Positions 1 through 7,611 of a stretch of DNA of 57,763 nt are shown one piece after another. The position numbers and the translations under genes are program-made. Where the stretch lies: positions 1 to 57,763 of the forward strand of contig JAPLCQ010000029.1 of the NCBI GenBank assembly GCA_026392115.1, read 5' to 3'. Each line of letters opens with the position of its first letter. Position 1 is the first letter of the stretch. This DNA comes from Armatimonadota bacterium (GTDB lineage Bacteria > Armatimonadota > Chthonomonadetes > Chthonomonadales > CAJBBX01). The notes below the pieces were generated by a model. That model was given only the letters and a program-made list of their open reading frames with translations. It was not told the DNA's origin and made no database searches.

Positions 1-102
1 CTTCAGGCTCGCCAGCACCATCCAGAGGAAGGGCAGCAGCATCGTCAGGGCCACCAGGCTCAGGCCCAGGTAGATCAGTACGGTCCGGATCGGTTTGGCC
101 AT
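1..102 (-). CDS. Sugar ABC transporter permease, MalG-like (N-terminal fragment)
   Basis: Only the first 34 codons lie in the window; the gene runs off the left edge. The visible peptide starts MAKPIRTVLIYLGLSLVALT and continues as one hydrophobic segment ending in a short polar stretch, as expected for the first membrane helix of a carbohydrate ABC permease. Its ATG overlaps the TGA of the upstream MalF-like permease by one base (TGATG), so the two are almost certainly translationally coupled. Order (binding protein, first permease, second permease) is the classic CUT1 sugar-importer arrangement. The identity as the MalG-type partner is inferred from position, since no EAA loop is visible in this fragment. 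Confidence 0.75.
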   Translation of the reverse strand, partial: MAKPIRTVLIYLGLSLVALTMLLPFLWMVLASLK

Positions 103-1082
103 CAGTAGCTCACCTCCCGGTTGCCGAACTTCCAGTTGATGGCCGTCGCCGCGAAGACGAGCGCGAAGAGCACCCATGAGGCAGCCGACGCATAGCCGAT
201 CTGGAACTCCTCGAAGGCCTTGGTGTAGATATGGTATGCCAGCGTGGTGGTGGTGCCTGCCGGACCTCCGGCGGTCATGACCCGGGCCTGCTCAAACCCG
301 CCCTGCAGGCCGCCGATGAAGCTCATCACAACGATGAAGAACGTGGTCGGGGCGAGCTGCGGCCAGGTCACGTTCCGGAACACCTGCCACGGTCCGGCTC
401 CGTCGAGCTCGGCCGCCTCGCTGAGTTCCTGAGGCACGTTGGTCAGCGCGGCCAGGTAGAGCAGCATGTTGTTTCCGCCCACGGCCGTCCAGATGCCCAT
501 GATGATGATGGCGTCGCGGGCGCCGATGCCCAACTGCTTGGCCGCAAAGCCGACCTTCTCCACGTCGAGGCCCAGCACGTTCTGCGTCGAGAGAAGCCAC
601 TGCGGCGCGGCGATGGAGAGGTGCAGGCTATGGGTCACCCAGTCGATCATGGCGTTGACCGGACCGAAGTCCGGGTTGTAGAGCGCCTTCCAGAGGATCA
701 TCAGGGCCACGCCGCTGGTGAAGCTGGGCAGGTAGAAGAGCGTGCGGTAGATCACGATGCCCTTCAGCTTCTGGCTCAGCATCATGGCCAGGCAGAGCGA
801 TCCCGCGATGGCAAGCGGCATGCCCAGCAGGAAGTATGCCGTGTTCACCGCATAGAGGTGGAACTCGGGGTCGGCCAGGAGCCTGCCGTAGTTCCCAAAG
901 CCGACCCAGCGGAACGGCACGGTCTGCTGCAGGTTCCAGTTCGTGAAGCTGGCGGCCAGCGAGAAGATGACGGGCCCGCTCGTGAAGATGACGAAGCCCA
1001 GGAAGTTCGGCAGCAGGAAGAAGAGGGCGGCCACGGTGTCGCGGCGGTTCCGGGCCTCTCCCGGGCGAAGTTTGCCGGTCAC
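102..1082 (-). CDS. Sugar ABC transporter permease, MalF-like
   Basis: A 326-residue inner-membrane permease of the binding-protein-dependent (CUT1) sugar importer family. About six hydrophobic segments are visible, and the cytoplasmic EAA loop that docks the ATPase reads EAAELDGAGPWQVFRNVTWP near residues 222-241. The start is GTG, overlapping the stop of the binding-protein gene (GTGA, 4 bases); the stop overlaps the next permease start. No ATPase gene is visible, which is common because a shared MsiK/UgpC-type ATPase can be encoded elsewhere. The transported sugar cannot be read from sequence. Confidence 0.9.
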   Translation of the reverse strand: MTGKLRPGEARNRRDTVAALFFLLPNFLGFVIFTSGPVIFSLAASFTNWNLQQTVPFRWVGFGNYGRLLADPEFHLYAVNTAYFLLGMPLAIAGSLCLAMMLSQKLKGIVIYRTLFYLPSFTSGVALMILWKALYNPDFGPVNAMIDWVTHSLHLSIAAPQWLLSTQNVLGLDVEKVGFAAKQLGIGARDAIIIMGIWTAVGGNNMLLYLAALTNVPQELSEAAELDGAGPWQVFRNVTWPQLAPTTFFIVVMSFIGGLQGGFEQARVMTAGGPAGTTTTLAYHIYTKAFEEFQIGYASAASWVLFALVFAATAINWKFGNREVSY

Positions 1083-2440
1083 TGGGCGCCTCCTGGGGCC
1101 GTGCGGCCGGTTGTCTCGCGGTAGCGCCGCGCCAACTCGGGGTCCTGCTCCAGCCCGCGGGCGATCTCGCGGTTCAGCTGGAGGGCTGCGTCGCGCATGG
1201 CTTCTTTGGCGGTCTTCTGGTTGTTCTTGACCAGGTCGAGCTGTTTGTTCAGCAGCCTGAGCGCCACCTGGCCGTTGATGAAGGGGGAGTACTGGTCGGG
1301 CGTGGCCCGCTCCAGGGCGTCGCGCCAGACGACGTTGTAGTCCTCTTCAGGGTGCTTGGGGTTCATCAGGTAGCGCGGCTCATAGGCGAACTTCACCACC
1401 GGACCCAGGGCGTCGGCCTGGTCGCTGATGAGCTGGTTGTAGTCGCGACCGGCCTGGTAGATGAGGAACTTCAGGGCCTCCTGCCGGTGCGGGCTGTTCT
1501 TGTTGATCAGGGTCCCCTTGCCATAGCCTCGGAAGACCCGCTTGACGCTGTAGGGGCACTCCACCACTCCCAGCCGCAGCCCCTTGTAGTCGCGCAGGGT
1601 GCAGAGCCACCAGCGGCCGCCCAGGGCCATGGCGCCCTTGTCGGCGCCGAACCGGGTGATGGTCCCGGAGCCCCAGCCTCCCTGGGTGGCCATGGCGGCC
1701 TCCTCAACCGGGCTGGGCATCACCTTGTACTTGTAGATCAGGTCATACAGCAGTTGCACCGCGGCCACCGTCTCCGGCGAGTCCACGACGCACCGCGTAC
1801 CATCCTCCGAGTAGACCCGGCCGCCGAACTGGTAGACGAAGTGGAGCCACTGCCACCACTCGCACATGAACCCGAACTGCGTGGCGCGGCCGTTGGCGTC
1901 GCGATGGGTCAGCCGTTGGGCGAGCTTGATGAACTCCGGCCAGCGCCACGGGCCCTTGGGATAGGGGATGCCCTCGCGGTCGAAAATGCTCTTGTTGAAC
2001 CAGACCGCGTCGGCGCCCACGTTGTTGCCGAACCCGTAGGCTCGGCCCTCATAGATCGAGTCCGCTTGCACGGCCTTCCAGGTCTGCTTGGCGGGGTCGA
2101 GGCCCAGCTTGGCCAGTTCGTCGGTCACGTCCCAGGCGATGCCGGACTTGACATAGGCCGAAAGCTGGAAGGTGTCGTAGCAATCGAACAGGTCGGGGCC
2201 AACCCCTGCCAGCGACTGAACGATCACCTTCTCCATGCCCGTGTTGTTCGGGTCCAGCCGCAGCGTGAGGTCTTTGTGCAGCCGGTTGAAGAGGCTGATC
2301 TGCTCACGGCGTGCCGGGTTGTCGTCGGAGACCCACGTGAGCGCCGTCTTGCCGGGCTCGGCCACGTTGGGCCGTATAGACCAGGCCAGGAGCGAGAGCC
2401 CTATCAGGACGACGAAGGTTACGGCGAAGAAGACGCGCAT
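1079..2440 (-). CDS. Extracellular sugar-binding protein of ABC transporter (family 1)
   Basis: About 453 residues. An N-terminal hydrophobic segment (MRVFFAVTFVVLIGLSLLAW) is followed by a family 1 solute-binding fold: a ligand-exposed region rich in Trp/Tyr (MCEWWQWLHFVYQFGGRVYS), a WFNK strand, and repeated aromatic positions typical of sugar binding. No lipobox cysteine is evident, so it may be anchored by the uncleaved N-terminal helix. I prefer ATG at 2440 over the in-frame GTG at 2452, because the GAGG ribosome site sits directly against the GTG but about ten bases from the ATG. First gene of the sugar-importer operon that continues leftward. Confidence 0.85.
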   Translation of the reverse strand: MRVFFAVTFVVLIGLSLLAWSIRPNVAEPGKTALTWVSDDNPARREQISLFNRLHKDLTLRLDPNNTGMEKVIVQSLAGVGPDLFDCYDTFQLSAYVKSGIAWDVTDELAKLGLDPAKQTWKAVQADSIYEGRAYGFGNNVGADAVWFNKSIFDREGIPYPKGPWRWPEFIKLAQRLTHRDANGRATQFGFMCEWWQWLHFVYQFGGRVYSEDGTRCVVDSPETVAAVQLLYDLIYKYKVMPSPVEEAAMATQGGWGSGTITRFGADKGAMALGGRWWLCTLRDYKGLRLGVVECPYSVKRVFRGYGKGTLINKNSPHRQEALKFLIYQAGRDYNQLISDQADALGPVVKFAYEPRYLMNPKHPEEDYNVVWRDALERATPDQYSPFINGQVALRLLNKQLDLVKNNQKTAKEAMRDAALQLNREIARGLEQDPELARRYRETTGRTAPGGAQ

Positions 2441-2519
2441 GCGGGTGGTCACCTCGATAGTTGCACTGGTAGATTACTCCCGCACCGCCCCGTTTCCTGC
2501 CCTGCGCCGCTCGCAGTTG

Positions 2520-2540
2520 CCGGGTAACCTTAATACCCGG
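2520..2540. promoter_or_regulatory. Inverted repeat in divergent intergenic region (candidate operator)
   Basis: CCGGGTA - 7 bases - TACCCGG is a perfect 7-bp inverted repeat with an AT-rich centre, midway between the divergently transcribed sugar-importer operon and serC. Position and symmetry suit a dimeric repressor, for example of the LacI or GntR type, but no regulator gene is adjacent. It could alternatively form a small RNA hairpin. No good sigma-70 promoter pair was found nearby on either strand. Confidence 0.35.
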
Positions 2541-2589
2541 GGAGTGCGGCGGTCGACTCGCCCCGGAATCCGCGCGCACGGAACAGGCA

Positions 2590-3675
2590 ATGAAACGCAT
2601 CTTCAACTTCAGCCCGGGGCCGGCCGTTCTGCCCGAGGAGGTCCTTCGTCAGGCGTCGCAGGCCGTACTGGAGGTCGATGGATCGGGAATGTCGATCCTG
2701 GAGATAAGCCACCGGGGCCGTGAGTTCGCCGCGATCCACGCGGAGGCGAAGGCGGCCTTGCTGCGTGTGCTGAACCTGGATGCCAACGAGTACGAAGTGC
2801 TCTTCCTCGGCGGCGGCGCCAGCTTGCAGTTCGCCATGCTGCCCATGAACTTCCTGTGCGAGGGCCGCTCGGCCGACTATGTGGACACCGGCGAGTGGTC
2901 TCTCAAGGCCATGAAGGAGGCCCGGCGCTACGGCCGTGTGCGCGTGGTGGCCTCTTCTTCAGCCGCCCACTACTCCGAGATTCCGACATTCGAGCCCCCC
3001 GCGTCCGACGCCGCCTACTACCACATCACCACGAATAACACGATCGAGGGGACCCAGTGGTGCGACCTGCCCGTCACCGGGGTCACGCCGCTGGCGGCGG
3101 ACATGTCTTCCGACTTCATGGCCCGCGACATCGACCACACACGGTGCGCCTTCATCTACGCCGGGGCTCAGAAGAATGCCGGTCCCGCGGGCGTCACGGT
3201 TGTTATCGCGCGACGCTCGTTCCTATTCCATGCCGCACCGGACCTGCCCGCCATGCTTGCCTACGCCACCCATGTTAAGAACGACTCCCTCTACAATACG
3301 CCGCCGGTCTTCGGCATCTATGTGGTGGGTCTGGTGGCGCAGTGGGTCGAGGCCCAGGGCGGTCTGGCAGGGGTCGAGGCGCGCAACCGGCGCAAGGCGG
3401 CGCTGATCTATGCCGCGCTGGATGCCTATCCCGACGTCTTCGACGCCCCCGTGCGCCGCGTCTGCGACCGGTCTATCATGAACATCGTTTTCCGCCTGCG
3501 CGACAAGAACCGTGAGCCGGCCTTCCTGCTGGGCGCCAAGGAGCGCGAGATGAGCGGCCTCAAGGGGCACCGCTCCGTGGGTGGTTTCCGCGCGTCGGTC
3601 TACAATGCCTTCCCGCATGAAGGCGCAGAGGCGCTGGCCGACTACCTCACCAGCTTCGCCGAGGGGCGCGCATGA
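2590..3675 (+). CDS. serC: Phosphoserine aminotransferase
   Basis: 361 residues, the usual SerC length. Converts 3-phosphohydroxypyruvate plus glutamate to phosphoserine in cytoplasmic serine synthesis (and a related step in pyridoxal phosphate synthesis). The N-terminus NFSPGPAVLPEEVL and the SHRGREF motif match the bacterial SerC family; the PLP-binding lysine is K195 in YAGAQKNAGPAG. The C-terminal GGFRASVYNAF segment is the usual substrate-binding arginine region. The gene has only a weak ribosome site. It stands apart from the divergent sugar operon and is followed 18 bases later by the CDF-type start. Confidence 0.95.
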   Translation: MKRIFNFSPGPAVLPEEVLRQASQAVLEVDGSGMSILEISHRGREFAAIHAEAKAALLRVLNLDANEYEVLFLGGGASLQFAMLPMNFLCEGRSADYVDTGEWSLKAMKEARRYGRVRVVASSSAAHYSEIPTFEPPASDAAYYHITTNNTIEGTQWCDLPVTGVTPLAADMSSDFMARDIDHTRCAFIYAGAQKNAGPAGVTVVIARRSFLFHAAPDLPAMLAYATHVKNDSLYNTPPVFGIYVVGLVAQWVEAQGGLAGVEARNRRKAALIYAALDAYPDVFDAPVRRVCDRSIMNIVFRLRDKNREPAFLLGAKEREMSGLKGHRSVGGFRASVYNAFPHEGAEALADYLTSFAEGRA

Positions 3676-3693
3676 CGGGGCTCCTGCCCTAAC

Positions 3694-6600
3694 ATGGCCG
3701 GGCACTGCCACGCCGAGCACATGGCCGACGCCGGGCGACGCCTGGGCGTCTCCATGGCGCTGACCTTCGCGTTCGTCGCCTTCGAGGCCGTCGTGGGGAT
3801 GCGGTCGGGGAGCCTTGCACTCCTCTCCGACGCGGGGCACAACTTCGCCGACGCCGTTGCGCTGGCTCTATCGTGGTACGGGCTCTCCGCCGCCCGGCGG
3901 CCCGCCACCGCCCGGCGGACCTACGGGTTCCACCGCGTCGCGATCCTGGCTGCGCTGGCCAACTCGGTCTCTCTCGTGATCATCGCGCTGGGCATCTTCT
4001 GGGAGGCCTGTCAGCGTCTGGGCAAGCCCGGCGAGGTGCAGGGCTTCGCCATGGTCTGGACCGCCGCGGCGGCCATACTGATCAACGGCCTCATCTCCTA
4101 CTGGCTGCACGCCGGCTCCAAGCACGACATCAACATCCGGAGCGCCTACATCCATATGCTCGGTGATGCCGTTTCCGCCGTCGGCGTCGTGGCGGCGGGC
4201 CTCATCATCAGTCGGACCGGCTGGTCGGCGGCCGATCCCATCGTCTCGCTGGCCATCGGCGCCCTGATCCTCTACAGCAGCTGGGGCGTCCTGCAGGAGG
4301 CGGTAGATGTGCTGATGGAGGCCACTCCGGCCGGCCTCGACCTGGCGGCGGTTGAGGGGGACCTGATGGCGCTTTTGAACAAGGGTAGGGGAGGCTGGGC
4401 TATGGTCCGTGCAATGCGTCTGTTGCTCGCGGTCTGCGCCGTGGCGTCGTTGGCGACGGCCCAGGAGCCGCCCGTGCCCAGTGCGATCCGGTTCGCCCGG
4501 CACCCGGCGCTCTCTCCCGACGGTCGGACCCTGGCGTTCGGCTACAAGGGGGACATCTGGACCGTTCCCGTCACGGGCGGCGCGGCACAGCGCGTCACCG
4601 TCCATTCCGCGCATGACCAGCTTCCCGCGTGGTCGCCGGACGGCAAGTGGCTGGCCTTCTCCTCCAAGCGCGAAGGGAACTACGACGTCTATGTGATCCC
4701 GGCCGCAGGCGGTACCGCCAAGCGGCTGACCTACCATAGCGCCGACGATGCCGTGAGCGGATGGTCCCCCGACGGCGCCGAAATCCTCTTCGCATCTTCG
4801 CGTGAAGCCACGCGGACAACCGCCATCTATGCCGTGAACGTGAAGAAGGGCTCATCGCGGCTGGTGCGGTACGACGATGAGCCGCTGGGCAACGCGTGCA
4901 TGAGCCAGGACGGGAAGCTGATCGCCTGCACCCGCTCCGGTTCATGGACGCGCAAGGGCTATCGCGGCTCCTCGAACTCCGACCTGATGCTCATGACGGC
5001 CGCGGGAGCGCAGGGCGAGCTACTGACCAGGACGCCGCACAACGAGCGATGGCCGCTCTTTGCGCCTGACGGCAAGATCATCTATTACGTTTCGGACCAG
5101 ACCGGCGCCGCCAACATCTACCGCCGACGGCTGGGCGAGAAGCCCACTGAGCAGGTGACGCGCTTCACCGCCGGTACCATCTTCTACCCGTCGATTGCCC
5201 GCGACGGATCGGCCATCGCCTTCGAGCGCGATTTCGGGATCTGGCGGCTGGACCTCAAGACGCGCGAACTCCGTGAGATTCGGGTGACGGCCGCCTCAGA
5301 TGATCGCGAGAACAGCGTTCGGAAGACGGTCTATGTGAACAGCGTGCAAGAGGCGACGCTCTCGCCGGACGGCAAGCAGGTGGCGTTCATCGTCCATGGC
5401 GAGGTCTTCGTGCAGCCGGCCTCCGGCGGCGAGGCCGTGCGCATCACCGACACCCCGCAGCGCGAGGAGGACGTCACCTGGTCGCCCAACGGCAAGGAGG
5501 TGGCCTTCACCTCCGACCGCACCGGCGAGCCCGACATCTACATCGCCACCGTGCCCGGCAAGGAGACGCGCAAGCTGGTGGGCGCCAAGGAGACGGCCGA
5601 GTGCGTGCCGGTCTATTCGCCCGACGGCAAGCAGGTGCTGTTCCTGCGCGGCGGCGATGGCCAGGAGCTCTGCGTGATCCCGGCCGCGGGCAGCGATGTC
5701 AAGGTGGTGGCCCGCGGTCCCAGCATCGGTGGGCACGCCTGGTCGCCCGACGGGAAGTGGGTGACCTACCATCTCGTGAAGTCGCACTCGGCCGGCACCA
5801 TCGGCTCGTTGCATCTGCTCTCCATGGAGAACGGGTCTGACACCGACATCTCGCGGTATCCCGGCGTAACGGCCGACGCGCAATGGTCCGCCGACGGCAA
5901 GACGCTTGCCTTCCAGTCCAACCGGAGCGGTAAGAATCAGGTCTACTCGCTGTCCCTCAAGGAGATGCGATGGACCTACGGTGCAGACGAGGGAGCCGCC
6001 GCCGCCGTCCGTCCTGTCGCCACGCGCAGGCGCACTTCGGGCGAGGGTGGAGCCGATGCGGCTGCCGCACCTCCGGCCGCACCTGTGAAGGTCGTCGTCG
6101 ACCTGGAGGAGATCCACACCCGTCCCAAGCAGGTCACCTCAAGCGACACGGGCACCACTTCGTACGCCATTTCGCCCGACGGTCAGACGATCTGGTTCTT
6201 CATGAGTACGCTGGGCCGCTCGGATCTCTGGAAGGCGCCTGCGGCGGGCGGGGCCTCAACACGGATCACGCAGTCCGGCGAGAGCGGTCGGGCCATGCAG
6301 TTCAGCCCCGATGGATCGACGATCTACTGGATCGCGGGCGGTCAGCTCAAGAGCCTGCCCACCGCCTCCGCCGCGGCTGCCGCGCCCTCCTCGGCTGCCG
6401 CAACCGGTCCTGTGCCGTCTGCGCTCTCCTTGACCGCGACCATGGACCTGGACATGCGGGCCGAACTGACCCAGATGTTCGATGAGGCGTGGCGCAAGAT
6501 GCGCGACGGCTTCTACGACGAGAAGATGCATGGCTGCGACTGGAACGCCCTTCGGGAGCGCTATCGACCTGTGGTGGCGGACATCACCTACCGCGAGGAC

Positions 6601-7605
6601 TTCTACACGCTGTTCAGCCTGGCCCTCGGCGAGCTCAACGCGAGCCATACCGGCATCTCCGGCGCCCGCGATTCCGAGGGCGCCGCAACCGCCGCGTTCG
6701 GCGTCACGTTTGACGACGGCTTTGCGGGACCCGGCGTCAAGGTCGCCACCGTGGTCGAGCGTACCCCCGCGGCGTCGGTAGGCGGCAGGCTGGTTCCAGG
6801 GGATGTGGTGACGGCTGTCGACGGCGCCGCGGTGGCCCACAACGAGGAGCTCTACCGCCTGCTGGCCGATAAGTCCGGCAAGAAGCTGTCTCTCACGGTC
6901 GCCGCCGACGGCAAGACGCGCACCGTGACCATGCGGCCGATCTCGGGCGCCGCGCAGCGCAGCCTGGCCTACGAGCACTGGGTCCGTGAGCGCCGCGGCC
7001 TTACCGAGAAGCTCTCCGGCGGCCGGTTCATCTATGTCCACATGAACGGCATGGGCGTCACCCAGTTGGAGGAGTTCCGGCGTGTCGCACTCGCGGATGC
7101 ACAGGGCAGCGATGGGCTGGTGCTTGACCTCAGGTTCAACGGCGGCGGCAGCGTGGCCGATGAGATGTTCAGCATCATCAACAACCGCGTCTTCGGCTAC
7201 CGCACGCTCCGGGGTAGTCCCGAGCGGCTCCCTGCGCCCATGCCTGCGTCTACAAAGCCCATGGTGGTGCTGATCAACGGCCAGTCGTTCAGCAATGCGG
7301 AGGTCTTCCCCTGGGGCTTCCGCGGCCTTGGTCTTGGGAAGACCGTGGGTGTGCCCACCAACGGGTCGGTCATCGGCACAGGCAGCACGACGCTGATCGA
7401 CGGCAGCAGCCTTCGGATGCCCGCGGTCGGCAGCTTCACGCTGGACGGCAAGGACATGGAGCTGAACGGCTGTCCGGCCGACATCGAAGTGGAGCTCACT
7501 CCCGCCGACATCGTGGAGAACAAGGACCGGCAGCTCGAGGCCGCCGTAGCCGAACTGCTCAAGACCGCGGGGCCCGCCCGCGAGAGAACGCAGGGACGCA
7601 AGTAG
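3694..7605 (+). CDS. Cation diffusion facilitator membrane domain fused in frame to tricorn-like protease
   Basis: One uninterrupted frame of 1303 codons. Residues 1-230 are the membrane part of a ZitB/CzcD-like zinc/cation efflux protein: six hydrophobic segments, the metal-site HxxxD in TM2 (H49, D53 in DAGHNFAD) and the second HxxxD in TM5 (H154, D158 in HMLGD). Homology stops near residue 228, exactly where the roughly 80-residue cytoplasmic domain of CDF proteins (normally beginning with a VHDLHVW-type strand) should follow. Instead, with no stop codon, the frame runs into a signal peptide and a complete secreted protease (see the entry starting 4402). Either the CDF gene lost its 3' end by deletion and now reads through, or a genuine fusion is made. 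Because the second half has its own ribosome site and signal peptide, two translation products are likely. Confidence 0.75.
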   Translation: MAGHCHAEHMADAGRRLGVSMALTFAFVAFEAVVGMRSGSLALLSDAGHNFADAVALALSWYGLSAARRPATARRTYGFHRVAILAALANSVSLVIIALGIFWEACQRLGKPGEVQGFAMVWTAAAAILINGLISYWLHAGSKHDINIRSAYIHMLGDAVSAVGVVAAGLIISRTGWSAADPIVSLAIGALILYSSWGVLQEAVDVLMEATPAGLDLAAVEGDLMALLNKGRGGWAMVRAMRLLLAVCAVASLATAQEPPVPSAIRFARHPALSPDGRTLAFGYKGDIWTVPVTGGAAQRVTVHSAHDQLPAWSPDGKWLAFSSKREGNYDVYVIPAAGGTAKRLTYHSADDAVSGWSPDGAEILFASSREATRTTAIYAVNVKKGSSRLVRYDDEPLGNACMSQDGKLIACTRSGSWTRKGYRGSSNSDLMLMTAAGAQGELLTRTPHNERWPLFAPDGKIIYYVSDQTGAANIYRRRLGEKPTEQVTRFTAGTIFYPSIARDGSAIAFERDFGIWRLDLKTRELREIRVTAASDDRENSVRKTVYVNSVQEATLSPDGKQVAFIVHGEVFVQPASGGEAVRITDTPQREEDVTWSPNGKEVAFTSDRTGEPDIYIATVPGKETRKLVGAKETAECVPVYSPDGKQVLFLRGGDGQELCVIPAAGSDVKVVARGPSIGGHAWSPDGKWVTYHLVKSHSAGTIGSLHLLSMENGSDTDISRYPGVTADAQWSADGKTLAFQSNRSGKNQVYSLSLKEMRWTYGADEGAAAAVRPVATRRRTSGEGGADAAAAPPAAPVKVVVDLEEIHTRPKQVTSSDTGTTSYAISPDGQTIWFFMSTLGRSDLWKAPAAGGASTRITQSGESGRAMQFSPDGSTIYWIAGGQLKSLPTASAAAAAPSSAAATGPVPSALSLTATMDLDMRAELTQMFDEAWRKMRDGFYDEKMHGCDWNALRERYRPVVADITYREDFYTLFSLALGELNASHTGISGARDSEGAATAAFGVTFDDGFAGPGVKVATVVERTPAASVGGRLVPGDVVTAVDGAAVAHNEELYRLLADKSGKKLSLTVAADGKTRTVTMRPISGAAQRSLAYEHWVRERRGLTEKLSGGRFIYVHMNGMGVTQLEEFRRVALADAQGSDGLVLDLRFNGGGSVADEMFSIINNRVFGYRTLRGSPERLPAPMPASTKPMVVLINGQSFSNAEVFPWGFRGLGLGKTVGVPTNGSVIGTGSTTLIDGSSLRMPAVGSFTLDGKDMELNGCPADIEVELTPADIVENKDRQLEAAVAELLKTAGPARERTQGRK
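4402..7605 (+). CDS. Tricorn-like S41 protease with own internal start
   Basis: From ATG 4402 the product is 1067 residues. AGGGGAGG at 4387-4394 lies seven bases upstream, and the protein opens with a signal peptide (MRLLLAVCAVASLATAQ), so this is probably the real start of an exported protease. Order: N-terminal beta-propeller built from PD40-type repeats (LSPDGRTLAF, WSPDGKWLAF and others, to about residue 650), the tricorn C1 region with the catalytic histidine H710 in MHGCDW, a PDZ domain (about 763-846), and the S41 core with DLRFNGGGS and the nucleophile serine S964 in SFSNAEVF. Bacterial tricorn homologues degrade peptides; export points to the periplasm or exterior. Length and motifs are complete, so activity is plausible. 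Confidence 0.88.
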   Translation: MVRAMRLLLAVCAVASLATAQEPPVPSAIRFARHPALSPDGRTLAFGYKGDIWTVPVTGGAAQRVTVHSAHDQLPAWSPDGKWLAFSSKREGNYDVYVIPAAGGTAKRLTYHSADDAVSGWSPDGAEILFASSREATRTTAIYAVNVKKGSSRLVRYDDEPLGNACMSQDGKLIACTRSGSWTRKGYRGSSNSDLMLMTAAGAQGELLTRTPHNERWPLFAPDGKIIYYVSDQTGAANIYRRRLGEKPTEQVTRFTAGTIFYPSIARDGSAIAFERDFGIWRLDLKTRELREIRVTAASDDRENSVRKTVYVNSVQEATLSPDGKQVAFIVHGEVFVQPASGGEAVRITDTPQREEDVTWSPNGKEVAFTSDRTGEPDIYIATVPGKETRKLVGAKETAECVPVYSPDGKQVLFLRGGDGQELCVIPAAGSDVKVVARGPSIGGHAWSPDGKWVTYHLVKSHSAGTIGSLHLLSMENGSDTDISRYPGVTADAQWSADGKTLAFQSNRSGKNQVYSLSLKEMRWTYGADEGAAAAVRPVATRRRTSGEGGADAAAAPPAAPVKVVVDLEEIHTRPKQVTSSDTGTTSYAISPDGQTIWFFMSTLGRSDLWKAPAAGGASTRITQSGESGRAMQFSPDGSTIYWIAGGQLKSLPTASAAAAAPSSAAATGPVPSALSLTATMDLDMRAELTQMFDEAWRKMRDGFYDEKMHGCDWNALRERYRPVVADITYREDFYTLFSLALGELNASHTGISGARDSEGAATAAFGVTFDDGFAGPGVKVATVVERTPAASVGGRLVPGDVVTAVDGAAVAHNEELYRLLADKSGKKLSLTVAADGKTRTVTMRPISGAAQRSLAYEHWVRERRGLTEKLSGGRFIYVHMNGMGVTQLEEFRRVALADAQGSDGLVLDLRFNGGGSVADEMFSIINNRVFGYRTLRGSPERLPAPMPASTKPMVVLINGQSFSNAEVFPWGFRGLGLGKTVGVPTNGSVIGTGSTTLIDGSSLRMPAVGSFTLDGKDMELNGCPADIEVELTPADIVENKDRQLEAAVAELLKTAGPARERTQGRK

Positions 7606-7611
7606 CTCCGG

